64,000 bases of DNA from Lithobates sylvaticus (lineage: Eukaryota; Chordata; Amphibia; Anura; Ranidae): contig CM053033.1 in NCBI GenBank assembly GCA_028564925.1, forward strand, positions 112,963,252 to 113,027,251. Reading direction: 5' to 3'. Shown one piece after another: positions 22,076-33,858 of the stretch (the stretch's first letter is position 1; each line of letters starts with the position of its first letter). The notes below the pieces were generated by a model that did not search any database, was not told the DNA's origin, and was given only the letters and a program-made list of their open reading frames with translations. The translations under genes were made by a program, and so were the position numbers.

Positions 22076-22870
22076 AAATGTAATTGAAATTAGGGGTTCA
22101 ATATTTGTACCAGTCTAGCAATATCCACTTCACTACATAGCGCATAAAACTAGCATATTATGAACAAGACAAAAAATGTCTTGCATATAAGAATCACATT
22201 CTTGTGGAATTAGAGTTAGAAAGTTGATGTTTACAGCACTTTTGTACCATGTTTCACATATTTTTAATGCTTTTAATTGATACCATTGATGACTTTTCAA
22301 TGCTATGTGTTTTCTGATTTCTTAAGTTTACCTGTTTAATAGTATTACATTATTAGGTACAATGGTCCTTCTAATATTCATATTTGATATTCCTAATAAC
22401 CAATTACAGTAATTTAATGTACGTTGTAGTCGTTTTTATTTTTTACTAGTGGTCTTTTTTTTACTGAAATACCACTGGTTATATGTTGGTCTATTTTTGT
22501 ATATTTTACATTGTTATGTTATGGTACTATATGATATTATATTATTAGACCGTAGCTGCGTAAACTATATAAACCCTGTATAAAAATAATAATCATTATG
22601 AATATTTTTTTATTCTGCTCACAAATTAATTTGGTATTCATATGCCAGACATTTTTTGGTCTTGATCATCATATGCTGGTTTTAAGCACTACATATAAAT
22701 GAATGTTGATCCCATAATTTTTTGATTTACAATTTCAGATTTTTTACACCTTCGTGCTTGTATTTGTGATGTAGCCTTGATGAAGGAAGAGCACTTTTTC
22801 CCAAAAACACATGGCTGTCTTGTAAATCGTTAAAGCTGTTTGAACTGCTTTAGGAACTTAGACTGGCACT
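22076..22870 (+). repeat. Probable PLE-type terminal fragment
   Basis: AT-rich non-coding sequence ending in TTGATGAAGGAAGAGC...CCCAAAAACAC (22778-22810), a worn version of the hammerhead box order seen elsewhere here: TTGATGA, a GGAA/TTCC stem, then CAAAAAC. Assignment rests on that similarity only. Confidence 0.35.
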
Positions 22871-23547
22871 CCTTTTTTTTTTTTGGTCTAAACTAGAGAT
22901 TTCTTCACACTTTCTATTGTGTCTTAAAAGAGAAGTATGGGCTTTGTTTTTTGTTTTTTGGAATCGTACTGCTGCATCTGTCCCCCGACGGCTCTAAGAC
23001 TGAAAACCGAGCGATCAAACACCGCTAATCGCTGGGTTCTCAGGGCTCTGTGTTTTTAAATCCGCTAGTACATCTAACACCCCCCTCCCCCCAGACTGGC
23101 AATGCTGCTGTCCAAAGGTGCCCCCTGTGATCCTTCATCCAGAGTGAAAGCACTATAATACAGGAGGTGTGTTACTGGCCAGATCACCAGGTGAAAAAAA
23201 AAGGGAAAAAGCCTAAAGAAAACAAATGCAGCCACCACATCTGACTGGTAATCTGCAATATATTACATTTTTGATTTTGGTTTTAATACTGCTTTAAGGG
23301 CAGGAAGTAAAGGAAAATCTTTCCAATGGGACAAAGCTAAAAAAAAACAAAAAAACGAGATAAGGTTTTATTTCTATTCCTACTCTATCCAAAACCCCAA
23401 AAATATTTCGTTATACGTACACTTTAAGTTTCCCATTACCATAGAGCCTTACATACTGTTCTCAAAGTCCATGTAGCCTTCTATATAAATGTAGGGCATT
23501 TCAATAGGATATCACATAAACAGCTAGAAAAGACTGGAAAACATTAA
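22871..23547. other. Unassigned, with a possible MITE remnant
   Basis: AAAAGAGAAGTATGGGC near 22926 resembles the starts of common frog TTAA MITEs, but no matching right end is visible. Confidence 0.3.
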
Positions 23548-23843
23548 GGCGCGATTCAGCCAGCGCTTCGAAATATTGGCAAATCGCGGGACAACCGTGC
23601 GATCCTCATCAGTTCCAATGGCCCCCCCCAATCGTGGCGCAATTTTTGTACTTCTTTTGGGTGACAGGCATCTAGCGACTCTGCAAGATTTTCCCGTAAT
23701 TGTCGCCTGACGAATTGAAACAAAATCGCGCCGTCATTGGGGTGCCATTGGAAGTGACGGGGATCGCACAGGTTTCCCACGATTTCACGCTATTTTGACT
23801 CACGCTCATTCGAAAATGCTAAGATGTGAACAGAGCCTAAGCA
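23548..23843. repeat. MITE-like repeat with CG-rich core
   Basis: The left end TTAAGGCGCGATTCAGC and the right end GTGAACAGAGCCTAAG (reverse CTTAGGCTCTGTTCAC) are related inverted ends. The core repeats AATCGCG / CGCGATT words around 23580 and 23725. About 295 bp, non-coding. Confidence 0.5.
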
Positions 23844-24671
23844 AGCAGTAAACAGGGGCTGAATTGCCATTTTCTTTCGGTGAATAAAACCTCCAAATGT
23901 TTTATAAATAGGAAGAAAAAAAAAAAAAAAAAAACGTAACAAAATTACAAGTATGGATTGGCCCTGACAGCGTTTGAGTAAACAAAGTAACAAAATATTT
24001 GTAAACAGAAAAGTATTTTAACCTTACCAGCTAAACAAGTCAATAAGACTGATAACTCATCCTGACTCACCAGATCTTTATCCCCCCCCCAACGCACAAA
24101 GCATTACGGATGGATCGATCCACTTGGATATAGTCAAAAACTACAATAGGTCAGAGGTTTCAGAACACATCTGTCTCCTGGCATTCGGAACTGGGCATCC
24201 TATAGGAGCGGGGGTGATCAGAGTGTATTCTGATATGGCTCAAGGGGACCAAGGCTGGGACCAGAGTGCTTGAGAAGAGGGCGGTAAAAACAGATCAATA
24301 GTGGGTTAGAGAGGCATGGCGTAACCTCTGTGACCTGCTGACCCCCAACATGCTTAATGTGTGACAGTAAATCTGTGTTATGATTAGCCTGGGTGGAAAG
24401 GGATAGAAACAAGGAAGGGATTGAAAAGTCTTTAATAAAAGCATGTTAAATCAACTTTCCAATATCTGCACTGATCTAATGAACTCCTTTCATTGTTAAC
24501 CGTTCTCTCTAATGAAGTCATTGATGTGGGTTTATTCAGCGAGACAGAGCAAAGAGCAGCAATCATCTACTATATTCAATAACCCAAAGTAATACAATAC
24601 CATAGAGTGTTAGCTCTGTTGGTGCAAGGCTATAGCTGGAAAACTGCACTGGGGATTTTCTTTGTGTGATA
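23844..24671. other. No gene identified
   Basis: Contains poly(A) at 23916-23934 and poly(C) near 24082; otherwise unassigned. Confidence 0.45.
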
Positions 24672-24673
24672 TA

Positions 24674-25894
24674 CAGCCATGGCCAAAAGTTTTGAGAATG
24701 ACACTATTAATTTTCACAAAATTTGCTGCTTTAATGTTCTTAGATCTTTTTATCAGATGTTACTATGTTATACTGAAGTAGAATTACAAGCATTTCATAA
24801 GTGTCAAAGGCTTTCATTGACAATTACATAAATTTTATGCAAAGAGTCAATATTTGCAGTGTTGACCCTTCTTTTTTAAGACCTCTGCAGTTCGCCCTGG
24901 CATGCTGTCAATCAACTTCTGGGCCACATCCTGACTGATGGCCAACCATTCTTACATAATAAATGCTTGGAGTTTGTAAATTTGTGTTTTTTTTTGTTTA
25001 CCCACCTCTTGAGGATTGACCACAAGTTCTCAAGGGGATTAAGGTTTGGGAAGTTTCCTGGCCATGGACCCAGTATTTCAATGTTTTGTTCCCCAAGTCA
25101 CTTAGTAATTGCTTTTACCATATGGCAAGGTGCTCCATCATGCTGGAAAGGGCATTGTTCCTCACCAAACTGTTCTTGGATGGTTGGGAGAAGTTGCTCT
25201 CGGAGGATGTTTTTGTACCATTCTTTATTCATGGCTGTTCAAAATTTTGAGTGAGCCCATTTCCTTGGCTGAGAAGCAAACCCCACCCATGAATGGTCTC
25301 AGGATGCTGTTGGCATGACACAGGACTGATGGTAGCGCTCACATTTTTTACTCCGGACAATGTTTTTTCTGGATGCCCCAAAGGGCAGAAAGGGGAATCA
25401 TCAGAGAAAAAGGACTTCAGTCTTCAAGTCCTCAGCAGTTCAGTCCCTGTAACTTTTGCAGATTATTAGTCTGTCCCTGATTTTTTTCCTGGAGAGAAGT
25501 GGCTTCTTTGCTACCCTTCTTGACACCAGGCCATCCTCCAAAAGTCTTTGCCTCACTGTGTGTGCAGATGCCTTCACACCTGCCTACTGCCATTCTTGAG
25601 TAAGCTCTGCACTGGTGGTGTCCCGATCCCACAGCTGAATCAACTGTAGGAGACTGTCCTGGTGCTTGCTGGACTTTCTTGGGTGCCCTGAAGCCTTCTT
25701 CACAAATGCAGTGGAAATGTTTTTGTGGGAGTAAATTAATTTTCATGGCAAAGAGGAACTTTGCAAATAATTGCAATTCTGATCACTCTTCATAACATTC
25801 TGGAATATATGCAAATTGCCATCATGAAAACTGAGGCAGCAGACTTTGTGAAAATTAATATTTGTGTCATTCTCAAAACTTTTGGCCATGGCTG
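24674..25894 (-). mobile_element. Tc1-like transposon, minus strand, internally deleted
   Basis: Perfect-looking TIRs CAGCCATGGCCAAAAGTTTT and their reverse (AAAACTTTTGGCCATGGCTG), with TA on both sides (24672-24673, 25895-25896). On the minus strand the transposase remnant can be followed from HFHCICEEGFRAPKK-like frames near 25700, through the region encoding the first catalytic part near 25400, to the C-terminus near 24880. The 25432-25776 open frame is only one piece of it. The family is about 1.6 kb and this copy is 1.22 kb, with the N-terminal part shortened and the gene broken. Confidence 0.8.
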
Positions 25895-25896
25895 TA

Positions 25897-26137
25897 CACT
25901 ATATTGCCAAAAGTATTGGGACACCTGCCTTTACACACACATGAACTTTAATGGCATCCCAGTCTTAGTCCGTAGGGTTCAATATTGAGCCCTTTGCAAC
26001 TATAAACTTTAATTTTGCTTCAACTCTTCTGGGAAGGCTGTCCACAAGGTTAAGGTGTGTGTCTATGGGAATGTTTGACCACTCTTCTGGAAGCCCACTC
26101 TCCGCTCTAATTCATCCCAAAGGCGTTCTATCAAGTT
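25897..26137 (-). mobile_element. Tc1-like end fragment
   Basis: Starts CACTATATTGCCAAAAGTAT, a Tc1 terminus, and shares the TA at 25895-25896 with the preceding element. It runs through CTTCAACTCTTCTGGGAAGG and breaks off after GGCGTTCTATCA, inside its transposase gene, where another Tc1 family begins. Confidence 0.7.
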
Positions 26138-26925
26138 TTAACCCTCTTGGGCATGGAGTTCACCAGAGCGTCACAGGTTGCCACTGGAGTCCTCTTCCAC
26201 TCCTCCATGACGACATCACAGAGCTGGTGGATGTTAGAGACCTTACGCTCCTCCACCTTCCATTTCAGGATGCCCCACAGATGCTTAATAGGGTTTAGGT
26301 CTGGAGACATGCTTAGCCAGTCCATAACCTTTACCCTCAGCTTCTTTAGCAAGGCAGTGGTCGTCTTGGAGGTGTGTTTGGGGTCATCATGTTGGAATAC
26401 TGCTCTGTGGCCCAGTCTCCAAAGGGAGGGGGTCATGCTCTGCCTCAGTATGTCACAGTACATGTTGGAATTCGTGGTTCCCTCAATAAACTGTAACTCC
26501 CCAGTGCCGGCAGCACTCGTGCAGCCCCAAACCATGACACTCCCACCACCATGCTTGATTGTAGGCAAGACACACCTGTCTTTGTACTTTTCACCTGATT
26601 GCCGCCACACACGCTTGACACCATCTGAATCAAATATGTTTATCTTGGTCTCATCAGACCACAGGACATGGTTCCAGTAATCCATGTCCTTAGTCTGCTT
26701 GTCTTCAGCAAACTGTTTGTGGAATTTCTTGTGCATCATCTTTAGAGGAGGCTTCCATCTGGGACGACAGCCATGCAGACCAATTTGTAGCAGTGTGTGG
26801 TGTATGGTCTGAGCACTGACAGGCTGACCCCCCACCCCTTCAACTTTTGCAGCAATGCTGGCAGCACTTATACGTCTATTTCCCAAAGACAACCTCTGGA
26901 TATGATGCTGAGCTCTTGCACTCAA
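26131..26925 (-). pseudogene. Tc1 transposase, long open frame, third catalytic residue changed
   Basis: 264 uninterrupted codons covering most of the protein. It has MSARAQHHIQRLSLGNRRIS at the start (the second half of the DNA-binding region), VLWSDETKINIF (first D), GGGSVMVWGCTSAAG, RAVFQHDDPKHTSK (second D) and SMSPDLNPIKHLWGILKWKV. In the last motif the family has PIEHLW; here the catalytic E is K. The sister copy at 30594-30980 keeps E. The first about 70 residues are absent and no TIRs remain, so it is not functional despite the open frame. Confidence 0.85.
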
Positions 26926-27036
26926 CTTCTTTGGTTGACCATGGCGAGGCCTGTTCTGAGTGGAACCTGTCCGGTCTTGGCCACTGTGCTGCAGCTCAGT
27001 TTCAGGGTCTTGGCAATCTTCTTATAGCCTAGGCCA
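26138..27036 (-). mobile_element. Tc1-like fragment without TIRs
   Basis: Almost the whole transposase coding region of the family also seen at 30361-30955, lacking both termini. The left junction is within AAGTTTTAACCCTCTTGG; the right junction follows TATAGCCTAGGCCAT. It abuts the previous Tc1 piece, probably by recombination or deletion. Confidence 0.75.
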
Positions 27037-28080
27037 TATTAATTTAGCACGGCCCCCTTGGACTGCTTGGATTTACCTGCTCAACTGCATCGCCATGACC
27101 CTGTGAACATTCCAACCCACCTGACACTCTGGTGGGGTAGTGGGGTGACACATCCTTCATGTTTCCCTCCTCGTTGGGCGCCAAGCAAGGGTCACATGAG
27201 AGGCCTACTCTGGGGTGGGTTCTTTTGGGCAACGCTAGGCACTTTGGTTAGAGTCGCTGCTTTACACATGGGGTGCCTTTACTTGCATGGATGACTGAAC
27301 TTTAATAAACTCTCTCAAAGTAATATACACCACCACGGTCACTGATGCATTTTGGAGGGACACGCAGAACCAATGCCCTCCCCACCTGTCCAGTATATTT
27401 CCGCTACCTCACTCCCAGTAAGGTTATGGGGTCCCACCCTGGACCTAGCACTGACTCCATGTGTGCACTACACTTAACTCTTCTTCCTTCATACCTGTGT
27501 ACAGGCTGGGGCCCTCTACAGCCCTGATCTGCTCCAGTTGCTATGGGAGACAGAACACTCATGGAGAGAGTGCCGACAACAACCCATCCTGCTAGAAGCT
27601 ATCCCGCCTGACACATGTGCATGCTTACAACAGGCTGCTAGAGAAACTTTTGTTACCCATGGTAACCACATGTGTCTTCACATCTTATTACTTCTTGTAC
27701 CACTGTCTGCATACCGGTACCCCAATGTGTATAAGTGACCCAAACTTTAGCTATATCTGCTGGTTACTTGCATTACACCCCTTAAGTAACTTCAGACCAG
27801 GCAAAGGCAAAGTTTCAAAGCTTTCCTTAATAACATGGCATGACAGTTACACAAAGGCAACAGTTTTTCCTAAATTAATGCCCAACTCAGGCTTTTGGCT
27901 GTCTCAGCATACTGTACCTGCTAAGGAAAAAATCCACTAATGGCTAAGTCCATGATAGTTTATAGAGTATGAAGGTACCGTCGATCAGGAGATTAGGCCC
28001 ACATCTCGATTTTTGAAGAAACAGAAAAAAATTCCCCCTAATGGGACTTTACCGTCCTAAATAATATAAGAAGGTAAGTT
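27037..28080. other. No gene identified
   Basis: Several open frames of up to 107 codons (27617-27940) without recognisable content. No repeat termini seen. Confidence 0.4.
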
Positions 28081-28330
28081 GTCAGCAGAGTATATAAAAA
28101 ATACATACAAATTTTATTGAAAAAATTATTAAAAAAGGAGCAACAATAAATAGCTGGAGTACAACCAAGTCAACATAGTGCAAGGAACAAAAGTGCATAC
28201 AGTTCTACATATTCCCTGGACTGCCATGATGAGGTCACCATGGCAGAATAAGCAAGGAAAATACTGACGCGTTTCAGAAGTTCATTCTTTCCTCACGGGT
28301 GTATGTTAATATAGAACGGAACACTTATGT
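28081..28330 (-). repeat. PLE-like terminal fragment, minus strand
   Basis: On the minus strand it contains GTGAGGA, an AGAA/TTCT stem and GAAACGCGTC (28298-28264), the hammerhead order used in this window's PLE tails. The first base of the CUGANGA box does not fit. An A/T-rich flank lies at 28085-28140. Confidence 0.45.
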
Positions 28331-29860
28331 TGACAACAGTTAGAACTTGCATACAGCAGCCAAGGTATTTTTAAAAAGAGTCAGTGATGTCCAGAGAAAT
28401 GTAATTTCACTGTTAATAGCCCCCAAGTGAGGTCCAGCGAGACCTGGCGGTTAAACCCCCCTAGGAGAGGGGAAAGCACAGAGAACAAACCCGCAATCAA
28501 GTCTGAAGGAGGTTGCAAATGTAGTCTATCAAAAGTGTTCTGTTCTATATTAACATCTGGGTGGATCATGACATTAAGGTCGGGATCCCTCCAGAGTCTG
28601 GGCTGGCTGACAGTGGACTTTAGCTGTGACTCACAGGAGAATTAGGTTTGAAAGAGCAAAAGGATGATGAGTTTGATCTGCTCCATTAAAGTGAAGCTGT
28701 TACATCACCCTGAATGGGCAAAGCACAGGCCAAGTTTGAGTTTCATCCCTGATCAAAAGGCACCTTGCTGGTTCTAAGAGATATGTTGTGTTCCTTGGGA
28801 AAGGGGGGCATTTAGATGGAATGACCCTTTAAACCTCTATTAGACAAACCAATATATGATGTGATATGTGGTAAAGCGGCCCTTTCATTTTCCAGTCAAT
28901 CAGGATACAACCATGGAGCAGGGAAGGGTCTTGAACTACACCTGATTCAGATGCCGATTTTGCCTTTTAATTCTGCGGAACTGAGAAGCGATTTCCTATT
29001 TATCAGCGTGGAGTGTCCTTGAAAGGGTTTGAAAATGCAGTAATGTACTCAGAAAAAGAGCTTGTTGGAGGGAGCCGGGTAAGGTTTATAAAGTCTTTTC
29101 TACATTATGCCTACAACAATATGATAGTTTGCTAATTATTTTATGCCTCTTTATTCCCTTTTGTATATATATTATTATTTAAAGTTGCCCCACTTTAAAA
29201 AAAAAGAAAAAACATGGAAATGGCGGGTCCCATCTGCTAACTCTATTCTGAGATCTCTTAGCCCATTATCCCATCGCTGGCTGGAATCTTTTTATGCCTT
29301 TATATTCTTGTCTGCTTTTTATGTTTTAAGCTTTTCCTTTTCTCAACATCCACCCCCTCTTCCCTCTGCGTCCAAAAATGCTGGGTTGAAGTTGTTTGAT
29401 AGAGTAACGACACATGTGTGCATAGCAGACCAATAAAACCTAATGCACTTTGCCTTTGTCTGTTAGCTCGCTGGCAAAGACATTTTCCTCTGAAAAAAGC
29501 CACTTAAAACACATCAGCCACAATCCTACACAAAACAGCCACTTGTTGCCTGATTGTGCTGTTACCCGCAGGTTCATCTGTTTCCGCAAACACGCAGAAT
29601 GCTAAACAAACACACACTCGCCACGAAACATGAACAGCAAAGTGCATGCAGGAGCACATAACATGACACATAAAAGAATTAAAGGGAGCCTGTCACAAGA
29701 GGATTTTGGGAGCTGCCATGGCTGACTTGCTTTTCAAGGTGCAAGGTCCGAAACTGTTCTTAGGAAACCTATAAAGATAAAATTATGGGTTAACGTAAAA
29801 GGGTACCGCATCCTAAATGTTAACGGAATTATGCCCAAAAAGAAGAACTAGTGGACTTTT
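28331..29860. other. No gene identified
   Basis: Open frames such as 29143-29436 have no domain. No repeat ends recognised. Confidence 0.4.
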
Positions 29861-30240
29861 TAAGCACCCTAATAACTGCGATTTACAATATGTATACAAA
29901 TCTACTTTTTATTAAAATCACTTAAAAGATACATCTATAAACAGTGTAACAAAAAAAGGGAATAGCATTTAGATATAATCACCATAGCACCTTAATCACA
30001 TAATTTTCCCATCCAATACCCATTAGCTATAATAAATCACTACCATTATATTCCTATATGCCAAACAATATTGCTTTAGGGAAATTGTATTGTATATGTG
30101 ATTAGCTGGGTAGGTGGTGGACTGGCTGTTTTGCTCTCAACCCATTTCACAGATTGGCTCCGCTTCTTCAGGACTGAGTGATAAGCGCATAAGTGCTATT
30201 TTCACAACTAGAGTTTATGGGAAATAAAGGAATCATATGA
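29861..30240 (-). repeat. PLE-like terminal fragment, minus strand
   Basis: The minus strand reads CTGAAGA at 30163-30157, a CGGA/TCTG stem and GAAATGGGTT ending at 30138: hammerhead order with a weaker stem III and GUU in place of GUC. Flanking sequence is AT-rich and non-coding. Confidence 0.4.
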
Positions 30241-30295
30241 GCACATACAGCTAAGTATGAGATCATCTGCATGTTGCAGGGTCTGCATATTCAAT

Positions 30296-30358
30296 GTTGT
30301 GTGTATATGTATGTGTGTATATGTATGTATGTGTATATATATATATAATGTGTGTGTA
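30296..30358. repeat. TG/TATG microsatellite
   Basis: Runs of GTGTATATGTATG and TATATATA next to the Tc1 terminus at 30361. Confidence 0.85.
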
Positions 30359-30360
30359 TA

Positions 30361-30955
30361 CAATATCTCACAAAAGTGAGTACACCCCTCACATTTTTGT
30401 AAATATTTTATTCTATCTTTTCATGTGACGACACTGAATAAATTACACTTTGCTACAATGCAAAGTAGTGAGTGTACAGCTTGTATAACAGTGTAAATTT
30501 GCTGTCCCCTCAAAATAACTCAACACACAGCCATTAATGTCTAAACCGCTGGCAACAAAAGTGAGTGAAAATGTCCAAATTGGGCCCTAAGTATCAATAT
30601 TTTGTGTGGCCACCATTATTTTCCAGCACTGTCTTAACCCTCTTGGGCATGGAGTTCACCAGAGCTTCACAGGTTGCCACTGGAGTCCTCTTCCACTCCT
30701 CCATGACGACATCACGGAGCTGGTGGATATTATAGACCTTGCGCTCCTCCACCTTCCATTTGAGGATGCCCCATAGATGCTCAATAGGGTTTAGGTCTGG
30801 AGACATGCTTGGCAAGTCCATCACCTTTACCCTCAGCTTCTTTAGCAAGGCAGTGGTCGTCTTGGAGGTGTGTTTGGGGTCGTTATGTTGGAATACTGCC
30901 CTGCGGCCCAGTCTCCAAGTGGAGGGGATCATGCTCTGCTTCAGTATGACACACA
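30361..30955 (-). mobile_element. Tc1-like 3' half with terminus and transposase fragment
   Basis: The terminus CAATATCTCACAAAAGTGAG (preceded by TA) is followed on the minus strand by a transposase C-terminal half, open from 30951 down to 30594: RRAVFQHNDPKHTSKTT (second D), SMSPDLNPIEHLWGILK (third E intact), ending TVLENNGGHTKY. The other half is missing and the break runs into an AT/AC microsatellite. Same family as 26138-27036. Confidence 0.85.
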
Positions 30956-31065
30956 TATATATATATATATATACACACACAAAGGGTCTTTAAAAAGTTT
31001 CTGCACTTTTCTATATTTAAAACAGTTAAAAAAAGTGTGGAAACTTTTTAAAGACCCCTTGTATA
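30956..31065. repeat. AT/AC microsatellite and a 78-bp hairpin repeat
   Basis: The (AT)n(AC)n run at 30956-30981 is followed by AAGGGTCTTTAAAAAGTTTC, which returns inverted as GAAACTTTTTAAAGACCCCT. The arms are about 28 bp around a short AT-rich loop. It looks like a minimal MITE. Confidence 0.7.
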
Positions 31066-31449
31066 TACAATATACAGTATGTACATGTTAGGAAGCCTAC
31101 CTTAATCCTGGGCAGTTCTGACTCAGATCATCCAGAGATATAGGCAGTTAAAGTCATATGTAAATCTTGACTTTTTCTTTTAAAGCAATGCATTGCTCTG
31201 CCTGTTTGCATGTGTGAGGGTCCCTATTGGCCAATGAGGGCAGCCATCATATTCATAGACAATAACCAAGCTCAGGAGGCAGGGCTAAGCTTGCCTTTTT
31301 ACTTATGTTCGAGACAGGAGTGACAGATCGTGTGTTCCTATTAGCTAGGAACCACGATCCGTCCCTTCCTCTAGTCAGTCCCCTCCCCCTTCAGTTAGAA
31401 TCACCTCCCAGGGAACACAATGAACCCCTTGATCGCCCCCTAGTGTTAA

Positions 31450-32024
31450 CCCCTTCACTGCCAGTGACATTTTTACAGTAATCGGTGCAATTTTTTTAGC
31501 ATTGATCGCTGTATTAATGCCAATGGTCCCAAAAATGTGTCAAAATTGTCCGATGTGTCCGTCATAATGTCGTAGTCACAATAAAAATCGCAGATCACCA
31601 CCATTACTAGTAAAAAAAAAAAAAAAAAAATGCAATATAACTTTTGCGCAAACCAATCAATGTGCGCTTAGTGCAATTTTTTTAACCAAAAATATATAGA
31701 AGAATACATATCGTCCTAAACTGAAAAAATAAATTTGCTTTTTTTTTTTTAAAGTGGGGATATTTATTATAGCAAAAAGTACAAAATATTGTGTTTTTTT
31801 CTAAATTTTCGTTTTTTTTTTTGTTTATAGCCCCAAAAAATAAAAAACGCAGAGGCGATCAAATACCAACAAAAGTAAGCTATATTTGTGGGAAAAAAAG
31901 GACGTCAATTTTGTTTGGGTACAACGTCACACGACTGCACAATTGTCACTTAAAGCGACACAGTGCCGAATTGCAAAAAGTGCTCTGGTCAGGAAGGGGG
32001 TAAATTCTTCCGGGGCTGAAGTGG
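31450..32024. repeat. piggyBac-type MITE (TTAA-flanked)
   Basis: TTAA at 31446-31449 and 32025-32028. It begins CCCCTTCACTGCCAGTGAC and ends TTCCGGGGCTGAAGTGG, so the ends CC(C/A)CTTCA are inverted and match the large piggyBac at 46790 (CCACTTCAATACC). Internal poly(T) and poly(A) tracts. The 31791-32003 open frame is a by-product. Confidence 0.75.
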
Positions 32025-32028
32025 TTAA

Positions 32029-32720
32029 GGAGGTGTGGCAGGGGGGTGTGTCCTATGCCTACATACTTTTCCTAATAGGTGTCCCTTGTTCCCATCTAAA
32101 AAAGTTGGGAGGTATGTATCTCTGTACGATCTACCAGTTGCTTTAAAATACAGTTTTCACTCAAGGGAACCTGTGCTTGTGGATTGCTTCATTGTTTAGT
32201 TTGATTTAGTGCTTTACTAAGTGGTTGAAGCAAATCAAATACTTCACTGGCTGCATGCTTCCTCCAGGTCAGACACCAAGACCAAAGAAGAAAGAATAAA
32301 GATCACAGTGTTGGCGTCAGCACCTTTGCAGTCAGTTCAGCAGTGACAATTTCCATATTTCTACCCCTCAAAGTGTCCATAGGATCTACCCCTTCCAAGA
32401 AAAAAAAAACATACAAATGCTACAGAAGTGATTTAGAAATTGAATGTTAGTAAAATGTATTTTTCATTTAAATACAAAGCCAAATTTAATTTTCCAAAAT
32501 GGCACAAAAATTCAAATGTCTCTTTAAGTAACCACCCCACCCCTGGGAGTGTTCTATATGGTGTCTGTGACAGCTTCCTGGTGGGTTTCGAGTTCCTCTT
32601 CTTCAGGGGAAAAGCTGTACAGAGCCAATGAGAGATGTAACTTATCAGCCTCAGAAGATTTAAAAACATTCCAGCCTGCAGACCCAAATAGCGGTCATTT
32701 CTGTATACAAGACAAAATAT
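32029..32720. other. Unassigned; short frog-type repeat at 32040-32115
   Basis: GTGTGTCCTATGCCTACATA and AAAAGTTGGGAGGTATGTAT recur in similar form at 62250-62335 and, in part, near 38825. No gene seen. Confidence 0.4.
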
Positions 32721-32869
32721 ACACCCACTGGTCACTTTATTAGGTACACCTGTTCCATTGCTTGGTAACACAAATTGATAATCAGCCAATCACATGGGAG
32801 CAACTCAATGTATTTAGGCATCTAGACGATGGTAAAGATGACTTGCTGAAGTGCAAACCGAGCATCAGA

Positions 32870-33857
32870 ATGTGGAAGAAAGGAGATTTAAGTGACTTTG
32901 AACGTGACATGGTTGTTGGTGCCAGACTTAGACTTGTCTAAGTATTTCAAAAACTGCTGATCTACTGGGATTTTCACGCACAACCATCTCTAGGGTTTAC
33001 AGAGAATGGCCCGAAAAAGAGAAAATATCCAGTGAGCGGCAGTTGTGTGAATGAAAGGGTTTTGAGACGATAGAAAGGCAACAGTAACTCAAATAACCAC
33101 TTGTTACAACCAAGATATGCAGAATACCATCTCTGAATGCACAACACATCAAACCTTGAAGCAGATGGGCTGCAGCAGCAGAAGACAACATCCGGTGTCA
33201 CTCCTGGCAGCTAAGAAAAGGAAACTGAGGCTACAACTTGCACAGGGTCACCAAAATTGGACAATAGAAGTTTAGAAATGTTGCCTGGTCTGATGAGTCT
33301 CGATTTCAGCTGCGACATTGAGGTGGTAGGGTCAGAATTTGGCGTAAACAACATGAAAGCATGGATCCATACTACCTTGTATCAATAGCTCAGGCTGGTG
33401 GTGTAATGGTGTGGGGGATATTTTCTTGGCACACTTTGGGCCCCTTAGTACCAATTGAGCATCGTTTAAATGCCATGACCTCCTTAAGTACTGTTGCTGA
33501 CTATGTCCATCCCTTTATGACTACATTTTACCCATCTTCTGATGGCTCCTTCCAGCATGTCCACCATGTCACAAAGCTCAAATCATCTCACCACTGGTTT
33601 CTTGAACATGACAAAGAGGTCACTGTACTCCAGTGGCCTCCACAGTCACCGGATCTCAATCCAATAGAGCACCTTTGGGATGTGGTGGAATGGGAGATAC
33701 ACATCATGGATGAGAGGCGGACAAATCTACCGCAACTGCGTGATGCCATCATGTCACTATGGACCAAAACCTCTGAGGAATGTTTCCAACACCTTGTTGA
33801 ATCTATGCCACGAAAAATTAAGGAAGTTCTGAAGGCAAAAAGGGGGACCAACCCGGT
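32870..33857 (+). pseudogene. Tc1 transposase, decayed
   Basis: The N-terminal region (ATCAGAATGTGGAAGAAAGG onward) is in several frames. The C-terminal half is open from 33361 (MDPYYLVSIAQAGGVMVWGI) and keeps SPDLNPIEHLWDVVEWEI with the third catalytic E. The second catalytic motif, normally QxDNxxxH, reads FQHVHHVTKLK here, so that Asp is gone. The end KEVLKAKRGTNPVQ runs straight into the nested MITE. Confidence 0.75.
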
Positions 33858-33858
33858 A

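Noticed and set aside
27180-27280. Possible tRNA-derived SINE head
   Set aside because: One loose B-box-like word was seen, but no A box, cloverleaf or tail.
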